Under the pieces are notes generated by a model. That model did no database searches and was not told the origin of the DNA. It saw only the letters and a list, made by a program, of their open reading frames with translations. Shown here in pieces: positions 16,275-23,673 of a stretch of DNA of 64,000 nt. Origin of the DNA: Cytophagaceae bacterium UBA7467 (GTDB lineage: Bacteria; Bacteroidota; Bacteroidia; Cytophagales; Spirosomataceae); NCBI GenBank assembly GCA_002479785.1, contig DLPD01000034.1:32670-96669 (forward strand), written 5' to 3'. How positions within the stretch are numbered: position 1 is the first letter of the stretch; each line of letters begins with the position of its first letter. Both the position numbers and the translations under genes were made by a program.

Positions 16275-18644
16275 ATGCGTAAACTCTTATTATTTCTTTT
16301 TCTGCTCTTATCTGGGTTATTGCATGCCCAAAAATCAACTATTAGTGGCTACGTAAAAGAGGCATCTAGTGGGGAAGGTCTCATTGGAGCTAGTGTCTAT
16401 GTAAAAGAACTGAAGACGGGTAATGTGACTAATACTTATGGTTTCTACAGCTTGACACTTCCTTTAGGCAAATACACACTTGTTTTCTCCTCTTCAGGGT
16501 TTAAAAAGAAAGAGCAAGAGATTCTAGTATCCGCAAAAGCTCAAGAAATCTCAGTTGAATTATCTGCTGACTCACAGGAATTAGCTGAAGTCATCGTAAA
16601 AGCACGCGCAAACGATGAGAACGTCAGAGGTATAGAAATGTCCGTCAATAAAGTGGATATTAAAACGATTCGTAAAATACCTGCCTTGTTAGGAGAAGTT
16701 GATTTAGTCCGCGCAATTCAATTGCTTCCAGGTGTTTCTACCGTAGGAGAGGGTGCTTCTGGGTTTAATGTTCGGGGTGGAGGCGTCGATCAAAATTTAG
16801 TTCTTTTAGATGATGCCCCAGTTTATAATTCATCTCATCTATTTGGTTTCTTCTCTGTCTTTAATCCAGATGCCGTGAAGGATGTGAAGCTGTTTAAAGG
16901 CGGTATCCCTTCCATGTATGGTGGACGTGCTTCATCCATTTTGGATGTGAAAATGAAGGAAGGAAATGCGAAAAAGTTAGAAGTCAACGGCGGGATTGGA
17001 GTTATTTTTTCTCGCTTATCGATTGAGGCTCCTATTGTGAAAGATAAAGCTTCGTTCATCGTGGCAGCTCGCCGTTCGTACATTGATATTTTAGCTAAAC
17101 CCTTTCTAACGGGTAACAACGCGAATTCTAAATTTAGTTTTTATGATTTAACTGCCAAAGTCAATTATACAATTAACACGAAGAATACTGTGTTCATTTC
17201 AGGATATTTTGGACGGGATGTGTTCGGGACAGGATTTGGGTTTGACTGGGGTAATACTACCTTGACTACTCGCTGGAATCACGTTTTCTCGAATAAATTG
17301 TTTTTGAATGCGACGGCCTTCTATAGTAATTACGATTACATGTTGGATTCGGATATTGAGAACAAACGCCCTAATGATGCGTTTAAATGGACTTCGAATA
17401 TTGAAAATTTAAGTATTAAGCCTGATTTCACCTATTATTGGAGACCTGATAATACGATCACTTTTGGAGGTCAACTTTTATCCTATGACTTTACTCCGGG
17501 GAAAGCGAATGCGACATCAAATGGGGAAAAAAGAGAATTTGGTCAAGCGAATAAACGAGGGGTAGAAGCGTCAGCCTATTTTGGTCATGATTGGAAACTT
17601 AATTCACGTTTGACCATTCAATATGGTATTCGTTATTCGCATTATGATTACAAGAGTTTAAATGGCGAGTATTACGATCGAATTCCTGTGGCCTTGAGTA
17701 CGGAAAATCCTTCAGGTTATGTGTTGAAAATTAACCAAACAGATCCTGATGCCATTGTGGCATCCTATGGTAATTGGGAACCGCGTTTTGCTCTGAATGT
17801 AACAGGCAATGAATCCACTTCCTTGAAATTAAGCTATAATCGCTTGGCTCAGTATATCCATTTAATGTCTAATACAGCTGCTTCAACTCCTTTAGATGTG
17901 TGGACATCATCCACGAATAACATCAAACCTCAAATGGTGGATCAATTGGCTTTGGGTCTATTTAAGAATTTTGGCGCAGATGGCAATAATTATGAATCCT
18001 CGATTGAGGTGTATTACAAGGATATGCAAAATCAAATCGATTATGCGGATCGCGCGAATCTTTTCCTGAATCCTTATTTTGAAAAGGATTTGCTCTTTGG
18101 AAAGGGGCGTGCCTATGGTATCGAGTTTTTCTTAAAGAAAAATGTAGGGAAGTTAACGGGTTGGGCGAGCTACACCTTAGCAAGGACAGAACGCAAAATA
18201 GAAGGATTAAACAATAATGAATGGTATGCTAATCGGTATGACCGCACACATACCTTGAATTTAGTAGGACAATATGCCCTTTCTGATAAATGGTCCTTTG
18301 GGGCAAATTTTGCCTACATCACGGGAGTCCCTTACACTGTTCCCGCCCAAAAATACATTTTCGACGGAATTGCTTACCCACAAACCATTCCTGGAACGCG
18401 GGGAAACATTCGCGTACCAGATTACCATCGTTTAGATATTTCAGCGACGAAGAAAAACAAGAAAGCCTTGTTTGGTAAAGGAAGTTCGGAATGGGTATTC
18501 TCGGTCTATAATGTTTACAACCGAAAAAATCCGTTCTCTATTTATACGCGTCCGAACGAAGACAATTCAGTTCAAACCGAGGCCGTTCAATTATCCATTA
18601 TCGGTTCCTTTGTTCCGGCTGTCACCTATAATTTCTCCTTTTAA
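16275..18644 (+). CDS. TonB-dependent outer-membrane receptor (CarboxypepD-regulatory N-domain)
   Basis: A 789-residue receptor. Signal peptide MRKLLLFLFLLLSGLLHAQ (1-19); carboxypeptidase-regulatory-like domain at 20-105 (SGYVKEASSGEGLIGASVYV); plug at about 120-230 with LLPGVSTVGEGASGFNVRGG and LDDAPVYNSSHLFGFFSVFN; then a 22-strand barrel ending in an aromatic residue (TYNFSF), the OMP assembly signal. It is followed after one base by a DUF4249 lipoprotein, a pairing that recurs in Bacteroidota and suggests a two-part uptake complex distinct from SusC/SusD. The substrate is not evident. Confidence 0.92.
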   Translation: MRKLLLFLFLLLSGLLHAQKSTISGYVKEASSGEGLIGASVYVKELKTGNVTNTYGFYSLTLPLGKYTLVFSSSGFKKKEQEILVSAKAQEISVELSADSQELAEVIVKARANDENVRGIEMSVNKVDIKTIRKIPALLGEVDLVRAIQLLPGVSTVGEGASGFNVRGGGVDQNLVLLDDAPVYNSSHLFGFFSVFNPDAVKDVKLFKGGIPSMYGGRASSILDVKMKEGNAKKLEVNGGIGVIFSRLSIEAPIVKDKASFIVAARRSYIDILAKPFLTGNNANSKFSFYDLTAKVNYTINTKNTVFISGYFGRDVFGTGFGFDWGNTTLTTRWNHVFSNKLFLNATAFYSNYDYMLDSDIENKRPNDAFKWTSNIENLSIKPDFTYYWRPDNTITFGGQLLSYDFTPGKANATSNGEKREFGQANKRGVEASAYFGHDWKLNSRLTIQYGIRYSHYDYKSLNGEYYDRIPVALSTENPSGYVLKINQTDPDAIVASYGNWEPRFALNVTGNESTSLKLSYNRLAQYIHLMSNTAASTPLDVWTSSTNNIKPQMVDQLALGLFKNFGADGNNYESSIEVYYKDMQNQIDYADRANLFLNPYFEKDLLFGKGRAYGIEFFLKKNVGKLTGWASYTLARTERKIEGLNNNEWYANRYDRTHTLNLVGQYALSDKWSFGANFAYITGVPYTVPAQKYIFDGIAYPQTIPGTRGNIRVPDYHRLDISATKKNKKALFGKGSSEWVFSVYNVYNRKNPFSIYTRPNEDNSVQTEAVQLSIIGSFVPAVTYNFSF

Positions 18645-18645
18645 G

Positions 18646-19557
18646 ATGAAGCCGATCTACTGTTTTTTATTTTTTTTTGTATTGTTAACGTCTTGTGAAG
18701 AGGTAGTTACTTTGCCTAGTCCGGCTTCTGATCATTATTTGGTGGTGGAAGCAAATTTGACGAATCAAAACACGGCACAGCAAATCATTTTATCACGTTC
18801 TCAGGACTATTTTGATCAAAGTACATCGCCTAAAATTACGGGTGCTCAGGTGACTGTATCAGATACCTTGGGGAATCAATTTAAATTTGTAGAGAAAGTG
18901 GCTCAAAGTGGGATCTATGAGTGGGAACCCAGCGTTCAACATCCTACGATCGGAAAGGTAGGTACGAGCTTCAAGTTGAATGTGAAATGGCAAAATGAAA
19001 CCCTCACCGCAAAAGCTAAAATGAATCGCGTCCCACCCATCGATTCTATTTTATACCAATATGACGAAGCAACTGGCCGACAAGGAGCAAACGATGGTCC
19101 AAAAAATGGGTATGATGCCCAGTTTTATGCACGCGATTTTCGTGGGGCTGGAGATTGCTATCGGGTGAAGACCTATCGCAATGGAGTGTTGTTTAATGAC
19201 CCCATCAATTTAACCTTAGTCTACGATGCAGGGTTCCAAAAAGGGGCCATGACCGATGGTCTAATGTTTATTTTGCCTATCCGCCGTTCGATTTCTCCAT
19301 CTCTTTATGTTGATAAAGATAAGATACGTGTGGAAATTTGGTCGATTTCTGAGGATCAATTTAATTTTTATTCGCAAGCACGTTTAGAACTAAACAATGC
19401 TGGATTATTTTCACGACCAGCCGCGAATATCCCCACCAATATTAAGAATACGAATCCAGCTTCCAAATTACAAGGTACAGGTTGGTTCGGTGTTTCAGCT
19501 GTGAGTTCATTTGAAACGGTGATAGATCCTAAAAAGGCGAGAACTGGATTGAAATAA
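18646..19557 (+). CDS. DUF4249 family lipoprotein
   Basis: A 303-residue predicted outer-membrane lipoprotein. The ATG at 18646, one base after the receptor stop, gives a proper lipoprotein signal (KPIYCFLFFFVLLTSCEE, Cys at residue 17); the longer open frame starting inside the receptor gene does not. The rest shows the beta-rich DUF4249 pattern (DHYLVVEANLTNQ, AQVTVSDTLGNQFKF). Family members sit beside TonB receptors and are assumed to act as surface or periplasmic partners, but no biochemical role is established. It is almost certainly cotranslated with the receptor. Confidence 0.85.
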   Translation: MKPIYCFLFFFVLLTSCEEVVTLPSPASDHYLVVEANLTNQNTAQQIILSRSQDYFDQSTSPKITGAQVTVSDTLGNQFKFVEKVAQSGIYEWEPSVQHPTIGKVGTSFKLNVKWQNETLTAKAKMNRVPPIDSILYQYDEATGRQGANDGPKNGYDAQFYARDFRGAGDCYRVKTYRNGVLFNDPINLTLVYDAGFQKGAMTDGLMFILPIRRSISPSLYVDKDKIRVEIWSISEDQFNFYSQARLELNNAGLFSRPAANIPTNIKNTNPASKLQGTGWFGVSAVSSFETVIDPKKARTGLK

Positions 19558-20244
19558 TTACTCGAAATTGAAAATTAAGCTAATCGTATGTGAATTTAAT
19601 TGGCTTAATTTAGAGTAACTATTGACTGTTCCTGGAGCTACAAATAGGTTATTCAATCCGTGTGAAATGCGAATCTCAGGAGAGAATTTAAAGTAACGGT
19701 AAAAGCGTTCAAAACCGATTCCGTATTCCAACGATAATTCAGAGGTATTTGCCGTTACTGCCGTATTTTTTTTCTTTACATTTGCTTCTAAACCTAATTT
19801 TAGGCCAGAGATCAAGTACATGCGGTGGTTTTGGCGACGCACCGAACGGAATTTCAATAACATCGGTATTTCTAACCACGTAGACTCTCTCGAGATCAGA
19901 TCTTCATTAGCGAATTGAATTTGACGATCGTACAAGGCGATATTTAAGCCTGATTTTACTTCTACGTGTTTACTGAGGGCATAATTCACAATCCCACCTA
20001 TTTGAAATCCAAAGGTGCGAGGTGAAGTAAGTGATAGTGGTTCTCCTGTCACATCGTTTACTAGAACGCTTGGAAATCCATTCGCGTAGTAATTGCTAGA
20101 CGTTAAGCCAAACATAAAACCAAAATGCACTGGTTTTTCATCGTAAAACTCATCGTGCAGCTGAATGTATTTCTTCCCTTGTCCTAAGGCGTTAAAGCCC
20201 AGTAAGAAAGCGATAGCAAAACCAATTAAGTGACCTTTTTTCAC
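19558..20244 (-). CDS. porT: PorT-like type IX secretion/gliding outer-membrane protein
   Basis: A 228-residue beta-barrel protein with a signal peptide (MKKGHLIGFAIAFLLGFNALGQ). YDEKPVHFGFMFGLTSS and STWLEIPMLLKFRSVRR are the characteristic PorT/SprT segments, and it ends with a terminal aromatic-acidic FNFE. PorT is needed for assembly or maturation in the type IX secretion system. The 4-base ATGA overlap with ubiE matches an adjacency often seen in Bacteroidota and supports the call. Other T9SS genes are not in the window. A generic outer-membrane beta-barrel (OMP_b-brl_2) is the alternative. Confidence 0.8.
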   Translation of the reverse strand: MKKGHLIGFAIAFLLGFNALGQGKKYIQLHDEFYDEKPVHFGFMFGLTSSNYYANGFPSVLVNDVTGEPLSLTSPRTFGFQIGGIVNYALSKHVEVKSGLNIALYDRQIQFANEDLISRESTWLEIPMLLKFRSVRRQNHRMYLISGLKLGLEANVKKKNTAVTANTSELSLEYGIGFERFYRYFKFSPEIRISHGLNNLFVAPGTVNSYSKLSQLNSHTISLIFNFE

Positions 20245-20975
20245 GCGTTTTTAGCTTTTTTATGTCCTAAATAAATGGAGCAAATGCCTCCCGTCATCGG
20301 GATCCATTGGGTATTGATAAATCCACATTCCTCATAAATTTTCAAGAAGTCTTTGCCATCAGGAAAAGCTTGAACTGATTCAGGAAGGTAGGTATAGGCG
20401 GCTGGGTCTTTGGAAATTAATTTTCCTAAAATGGGTAGACAAAAAGTAGAATAGAAAGAATACAACTGCTTCATAGGGAAGCTTTTCGGGTTCGAGAATT
20501 CCAAAATCAAGCAATGACCGCCTGGCTTTAACACGCGGTACATTTCTTTCAATCCTTTGTCCAATGTTTCGTAGTTTCTCACCCCAAAACTAACGGTAAT
20601 GGCATCAAAACTATTGTCCGAGAAGGGTATTTTTTCTGAATCCCCTTTTTGTAAGGTAATGATGTTATCTAAGCCTAATTTCTTGATTTTTTCCACACCG
20701 AAGGCTAACATACCTTCAGATATATCAATCCCCACAATTTTTTCAGGCTTGATTTTTAAGGCTTCAATGGCGAAATCGCCGGTACCTGTCGCAATGTCCA
20801 ATACGGACTTGATACCCTTGTTTTGGAGTAATTTAATCGCTTTTTTACGCCAAATAATATCAATCCCACCACTCAATAAATGATTTAGGAAATCATATTT
20901 GTGGGAGATGGAATTGAACATGTCAGCGACTTGTTCTTTTTTTCCTTTGGACTGATTTTTGTAAGGGACTACCAT
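20241..20975 (-). CDS. ubiE: Demethylmenaquinone methyltransferase
   Basis: A 244-residue SAM-dependent class I methyltransferase for the last step of menaquinone synthesis. Motif I VLDIATGTGDFAIEAL (residues 60-75), GIDISEGMLAFG, the UbiE motifs NSFDAITVSFGVRNYE and LKPGGHCLILEFSNPK, and the N-terminal DMFNSISHKYDFLNHLLS are all present. Because Bacteroidota use menaquinone, the MenG role is the likely one. It is followed by porT in an overlapping pair. A hairpin-forming repeat lies in its upstream region (20992-21014). Confidence 0.96.
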   Translation of the reverse strand: MVVPYKNQSKGKKEQVADMFNSISHKYDFLNHLLSGGIDIIWRKKAIKLLQNKGIKSVLDIATGTGDFAIEALKIKPEKIVGIDISEGMLAFGVEKIKKLGLDNIITLQKGDSEKIPFSDNSFDAITVSFGVRNYETLDKGLKEMYRVLKPGGHCLILEFSNPKSFPMKQLYSFYSTFCLPILGKLISKDPAAYTYLPESVQAFPDGKDFLKIYEECGFINTQWIPMTGGICSIYLGHKKAKNA

Positions 20976-20991
20976 AATTTTAGCGAATTGA

Positions 20992-21014
20992 TTACGAACT
21001 AAACCAGTTCAGTA
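20992..21014 (-). promoter_or_regulatory. Inverted repeat upstream of ubiE
   Basis: TTACGAACT and AGTTC-A-GTAA pair as a 9-bp stem with one bulged base and a 5-base loop AAACC, 17 bases upstream of the ubiE ATG. It may be an operator or leader hairpin; nothing else identifies it. Confidence 0.3.
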
Positions 21015-21049
21015 AACCAATGTTTCATAAAATTACCAAAAAAAATTGT

Positions 21050-21976
21050 TTAAATCGCGCTCATGTGGAAAACACTCACCATGATCCACATGATGGCAAA
21101 GCTGATGACGAGCGAAATGTTCACTAAAGAAGCAGCAAGCGGGGTATTTAAATTCAATTCATCGGAATAGGTAATGACTGTCATACCCACGGGCAGAATG
21201 AGGCAAAGCAGTAAAAGGTTGCGAAAACCTACATCAAAGGGCAGCAGATAAAAACAGATTCCTCCCACAAAAAAGCCCATTGCATAGCGTAAGCTCAACA
21301 CTTGAAATACCCGAAAATAGGTTTTTTTAGATAAGCGAACGCTAAAATAGATGCCCATCAACAGCAGTACAATGGATTTGTTGCCAGAGGCAATCGTGGA
21401 AATCAAGTCTAAAGCGAAGGTGGGGAACTTAATTCCCCATAGATTGACAACCACACCCAGCACCATCGCTTGTAGGGGAGGAAGCGAAATAATCCGTTTG
21501 AATATATGGGCAGCGATGTGGTCTTTTTTAGGTCCACGACTGAAATAATTCCCCATTCCGTAATTCACAAAAAAGTTGACCACGGAATTTCCCAAGTCGA
21601 ACATAATCGCATAGGTCAGTCCTTGTATGCCAAAAATTCCTTCAATCAGCGGATAGGCAAATATCCCTAGATTAAATCCAGCACTCCCTATGGTCATTAC
21701 ACCGCGATTCTCTGGCTCGGTATTTTTGAATAGATGGAAAGCAATAAAGGATAGAAACATCCCAAAAAACATCGCAATTAACGGGAGGTAAATCAAGTTC
21801 CAGGTGATATTCACTCGAATCATCGTAGAGAATACTAAGGCTGGGAAAGTCGTATGCATCAGAAATTTGGACAAAGACTTTCCGTCCTGCTCCTGAATAA
21901 AGCCTGCACTTTTCAGCGCATATCCAATTGCAATAATGCAAAGCGCGGAACCAAAAACGATATTAGGATCAGTCAT
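21050..21976 (-). CDS. AEC family transporter
   Basis: A 308-residue integral membrane protein with eight to ten transmembrane helices. The N-terminal FGSALCIIAIGYALKSAGFI, the internal NLGIFAYPLIEGIFG and GSAGFNLG, and C-terminal NLNTPLAASLVNISLVISF match the auxin efflux carrier (AEC) family, whose bacterial members move malate, malonate or other organic anions. The ATG is immediately after the stop of the histidine kinase gene, so the two form an operon; the kinase may sense or control transport, but this is inference. Confidence 0.85.
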   Translation of the reverse strand: MTDPNIVFGSALCIIAIGYALKSAGFIQEQDGKSLSKFLMHTTFPALVFSTMIRVNITWNLIYLPLIAMFFGMFLSFIAFHLFKNTEPENRGVMTIGSAGFNLGIFAYPLIEGIFGIQGLTYAIMFDLGNSVVNFFVNYGMGNYFSRGPKKDHIAAHIFKRIISLPPLQAMVLGVVVNLWGIKFPTFALDLISTIASGNKSIVLLLMGIYFSVRLSKKTYFRVFQVLSLRYAMGFFVGGICFYLLPFDVGFRNLLLLCLILPVGMTVITYSDELNLNTPLAASLVNISLVISFAIMWIMVSVFHMSAI

Positions 21977-23188
21977 CTATTCAGGCTTTGGTAGTGTAAT
22001 GCGAAAAGTGGATCCCTTGTTTATTTCTGTGGACTTTAAAATCAATTTACCCTGGTGGTAATTTTCGATGATCCGCTTCGCTAATGTTAATCCTAATCCC
22101 CAGCCACGCTTTTTGGTCGAAAACCCGGGCGAGAAGATTTTGGACGTATTGCTAGGCAAAATGCCTTTCCCTGTATCCGAAATATCGATGTGAATAACTT
22201 GGTTCTTTCCTTCTTTTAACTCAATTCGCAATTGTCCATGGCCACCCATCGCATCCACCCCATTTTTGCAAATGTTCTCTATGACCCATTCAAACAGGTA
22301 TTTGTTCAAATTAGCCGTTTGATTAGCAGCCAGAGAGGAGTGTATTTCGATGTTGACTTTGGACGAAATACGTATTTTTAGGTAGCTGATGAAGCTTTGA
22401 ATTACTGCTTCGATGTCCTCTAATTTTAAGACAGGCGTGGATCCAATATTGGAGAAACGGGTCGTAATTGTTTCTAATCGTTGAATATCTTTCGATAATT
22501 CGACTACAATATCCGGGTTAATATGTGGCTCATTTCGGAGTAATTCAACCCAGGCTGTCAAAGATGAAAGGGGGGTACCTAATTGATGAGCGGTCTCTTT
22601 TGCTAATCCCACCCAAACTCGATTCTGCTCTGCTCTACGAGAATAGGAAAGAAAAATGTAGCCTAAAAATCCGATAATGAGAACTACTAAAAGTTGCGAT
22701 AAGGGGTAATAGCGCAGCAATTTTAACAGTTTTGAATTCCCATAATAGATGTATTCTTTCTGAAAACCCATATCCATTTCGATGGGTTTATTATTTTCCG
22801 CAATAATCTCCAGTAGCTTTTGCTGTAAAATTTCTTGTTTTTTCTCTGTACTAAGTGTTTCCGGCAAAGGAATATTAATCGAGTTTAGATGACCTGAGCC
22901 ATCTTTCCAAATCACTGGAATCGTATTATTCTCATTGATTTTCTTAATTCGTTCGAAAAAGAAATTAATATCTGCATTATTATCACTCGTTAACGCATAG
23001 CGAATGGTTTCAGCATACAATTCGATTTGTTGCTTTTCGCGTTCTTCCAGTTTGTTAACAAGACCGTCTGTAAAGTACAAGGAGAAGCCCGCCATCACCA
23101 CGCTGACCGCAAAAAAAGCTACTTTCAACCAAGTATCTCGGTTGTAAAAGGCTAATGGGATGGAGATGTTTTTAAAGATCATAATCAT
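21977..23188 (-). CDS. Membrane sensor histidine kinase
   Basis: A 403-residue kinase with two transmembrane helices (about 20-40 and 161-181) flanking a 120-residue extracytoplasmic sensor region. The H-box KETAHQLGTPLSSL has His201, followed by the N-box IENICKNGVDAMGG, G1 DISDTGKGI and G2 RGWGLGLTLAKRI. No HAMP domain is visible. The frame opens at a TTG (23200), but ATG at 23188 follows GAGGGTAATA and fits better; a second ATG at 23182 is also possible. No response regulator gene is next to it; the AEC transporter follows at once. Confidence 0.88.
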   Translation of the reverse strand: MIMIFKNISIPLAFYNRDTWLKVAFFAVSVVMAGFSLYFTDGLVNKLEEREKQQIELYAETIRYALTSDNNADINFFFERIKKINENNTIPVIWKDGSGHLNSINIPLPETLSTEKKQEILQQKLLEIIAENNKPIEMDMGFQKEYIYYGNSKLLKLLRYYPLSQLLVVLIIGFLGYIFLSYSRRAEQNRVWVGLAKETAHQLGTPLSSLTAWVELLRNEPHINPDIVVELSKDIQRLETITTRFSNIGSTPVLKLEDIEAVIQSFISYLKIRISSKVNIEIHSSLAANQTANLNKYLFEWVIENICKNGVDAMGGHGQLRIELKEGKNQVIHIDISDTGKGILPSNTSKIFSPGFSTKKRGWGLGLTLAKRIIENYHQGKLILKSTEINKGSTFRITLPKPE

Positions 23189-23191
23189 TAT

Positions 23192-23207
23192 TACCCTCAA
23201 AAGGGTA
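23192..23207 (-). promoter_or_regulatory. Small hairpin at the 5' end of the histidine kinase mRNA
   Basis: TACCCT (23192-23197) pairs with AGGGTA (23202-23207) around a 4-base loop, just before the ATG at 23188. It partly masks the purine-rich GAGGG. It could modulate translation. Confidence 0.3.
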
Positions 23208-23258
23208 CGTTCATCACAAATTACCTACCGTTTATCCAAATTCACAAATAAATTTTAT

Positions 23259-23285
23259 AAGGTACTTTGTATTACATAGTACCTT
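23259..23285. promoter_or_regulatory. 27-bp palindromic operator, probably for PadR autorepression
   Basis: A near-perfect palindrome: outer arms AAGGTACT (23259-23266) and AGTACCTT (23278-23285), inner arms TGTA and TACA around a central T, with one mismatched pair. 12 of 13 arm positions pair. It covers the -33 TTTG (23266-23269) and most of the spacer of the padR promoter, where a bound repressor would block RNA polymerase. The ATGT/ACAT-like inner part resembles operators of the PadR family. Confidence 0.7.
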
Positions 23286-23296
23286 GTCTATATTTG
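23266..23296 (+). promoter_or_regulatory. Promoter of the padR-pspC-GIN operon
   Basis: TTTG at 23266-23269, a 19-base spacer and TATATTTG at 23289-23296, a full consensus match. It lies 26 bases upstream of the ATG at 23323 and rules out the TTG at 23284 as the start. Confidence 0.8.
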
Positions 23297-23322
23297 CATT
23301 GTCAAATAAAAACAAAGAACCC

Positions 23323-23661
23323 ATGGATATTGAAAATGCCAAGGTACAAATGAGGAAAGGGATTTTAGAATTCTGTATTCTCAAAATTATCTCAAAGGGA
23401 GAGGTATACGCCTCTACGATGCTATCAGAACTAACTTCCGCTAAAATTATGGTGGTGGAAGGGACTTTATACCCTCTACTAACTCGCCTAAAAAATGCTG
23501 GATTTTTAGACTATCGCTGGGTCGAATCAGCGTCAGGTCCTCCTAGAAAGTATTATTTATTAACAGACAAAGGCCAGGAGTTTCTAGCTGAAATGTCCTC
23601 GACTTGGGATGAACTTCAAGCATCCGTTAATCAAATCTCTAACGCTTCTCCACAGGCTTAA
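23323..23661 (+). CDS. PadR family transcriptional regulator
   Basis: A 112-residue winged-helix regulator. KGILEFCILKIISKGEVYASTML (helices 1-2), VVEGTLYPLLTRLKNAGFLDYRW (recognition helix) and SGPPRKYYLLTDKGQEFL (wing) are the PadR signature; the C-terminal helix (EMSSTWDELQASVNQI) is for dimerisation. It heads an operon with the PspC and GIN genes, and a 27-bp palindrome overlaps its promoter, so autorepression is likely. In many Bacteroidota, PadR genes precede PspC-domain genes in this way. The effector is unknown. Confidence 0.93.
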   Translation: MDIENAKVQMRKGILEFCILKIISKGEVYASTMLSELTSAKIMVVEGTLYPLLTRLKNAGFLDYRWVESASGPPRKYYLLTDKGQEFLAEMSSTWDELQASVNQISNASPQA

Positions 23662-23673
23662 CCCTTACCCCAA

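Noticed and set aside
18472..18645. N-terminal extension of the DUF4249 protein
   Set aside because: This part lies in another frame of the TonB receptor gene; the ATG at 18646 gives a correct lipoprotein signal.
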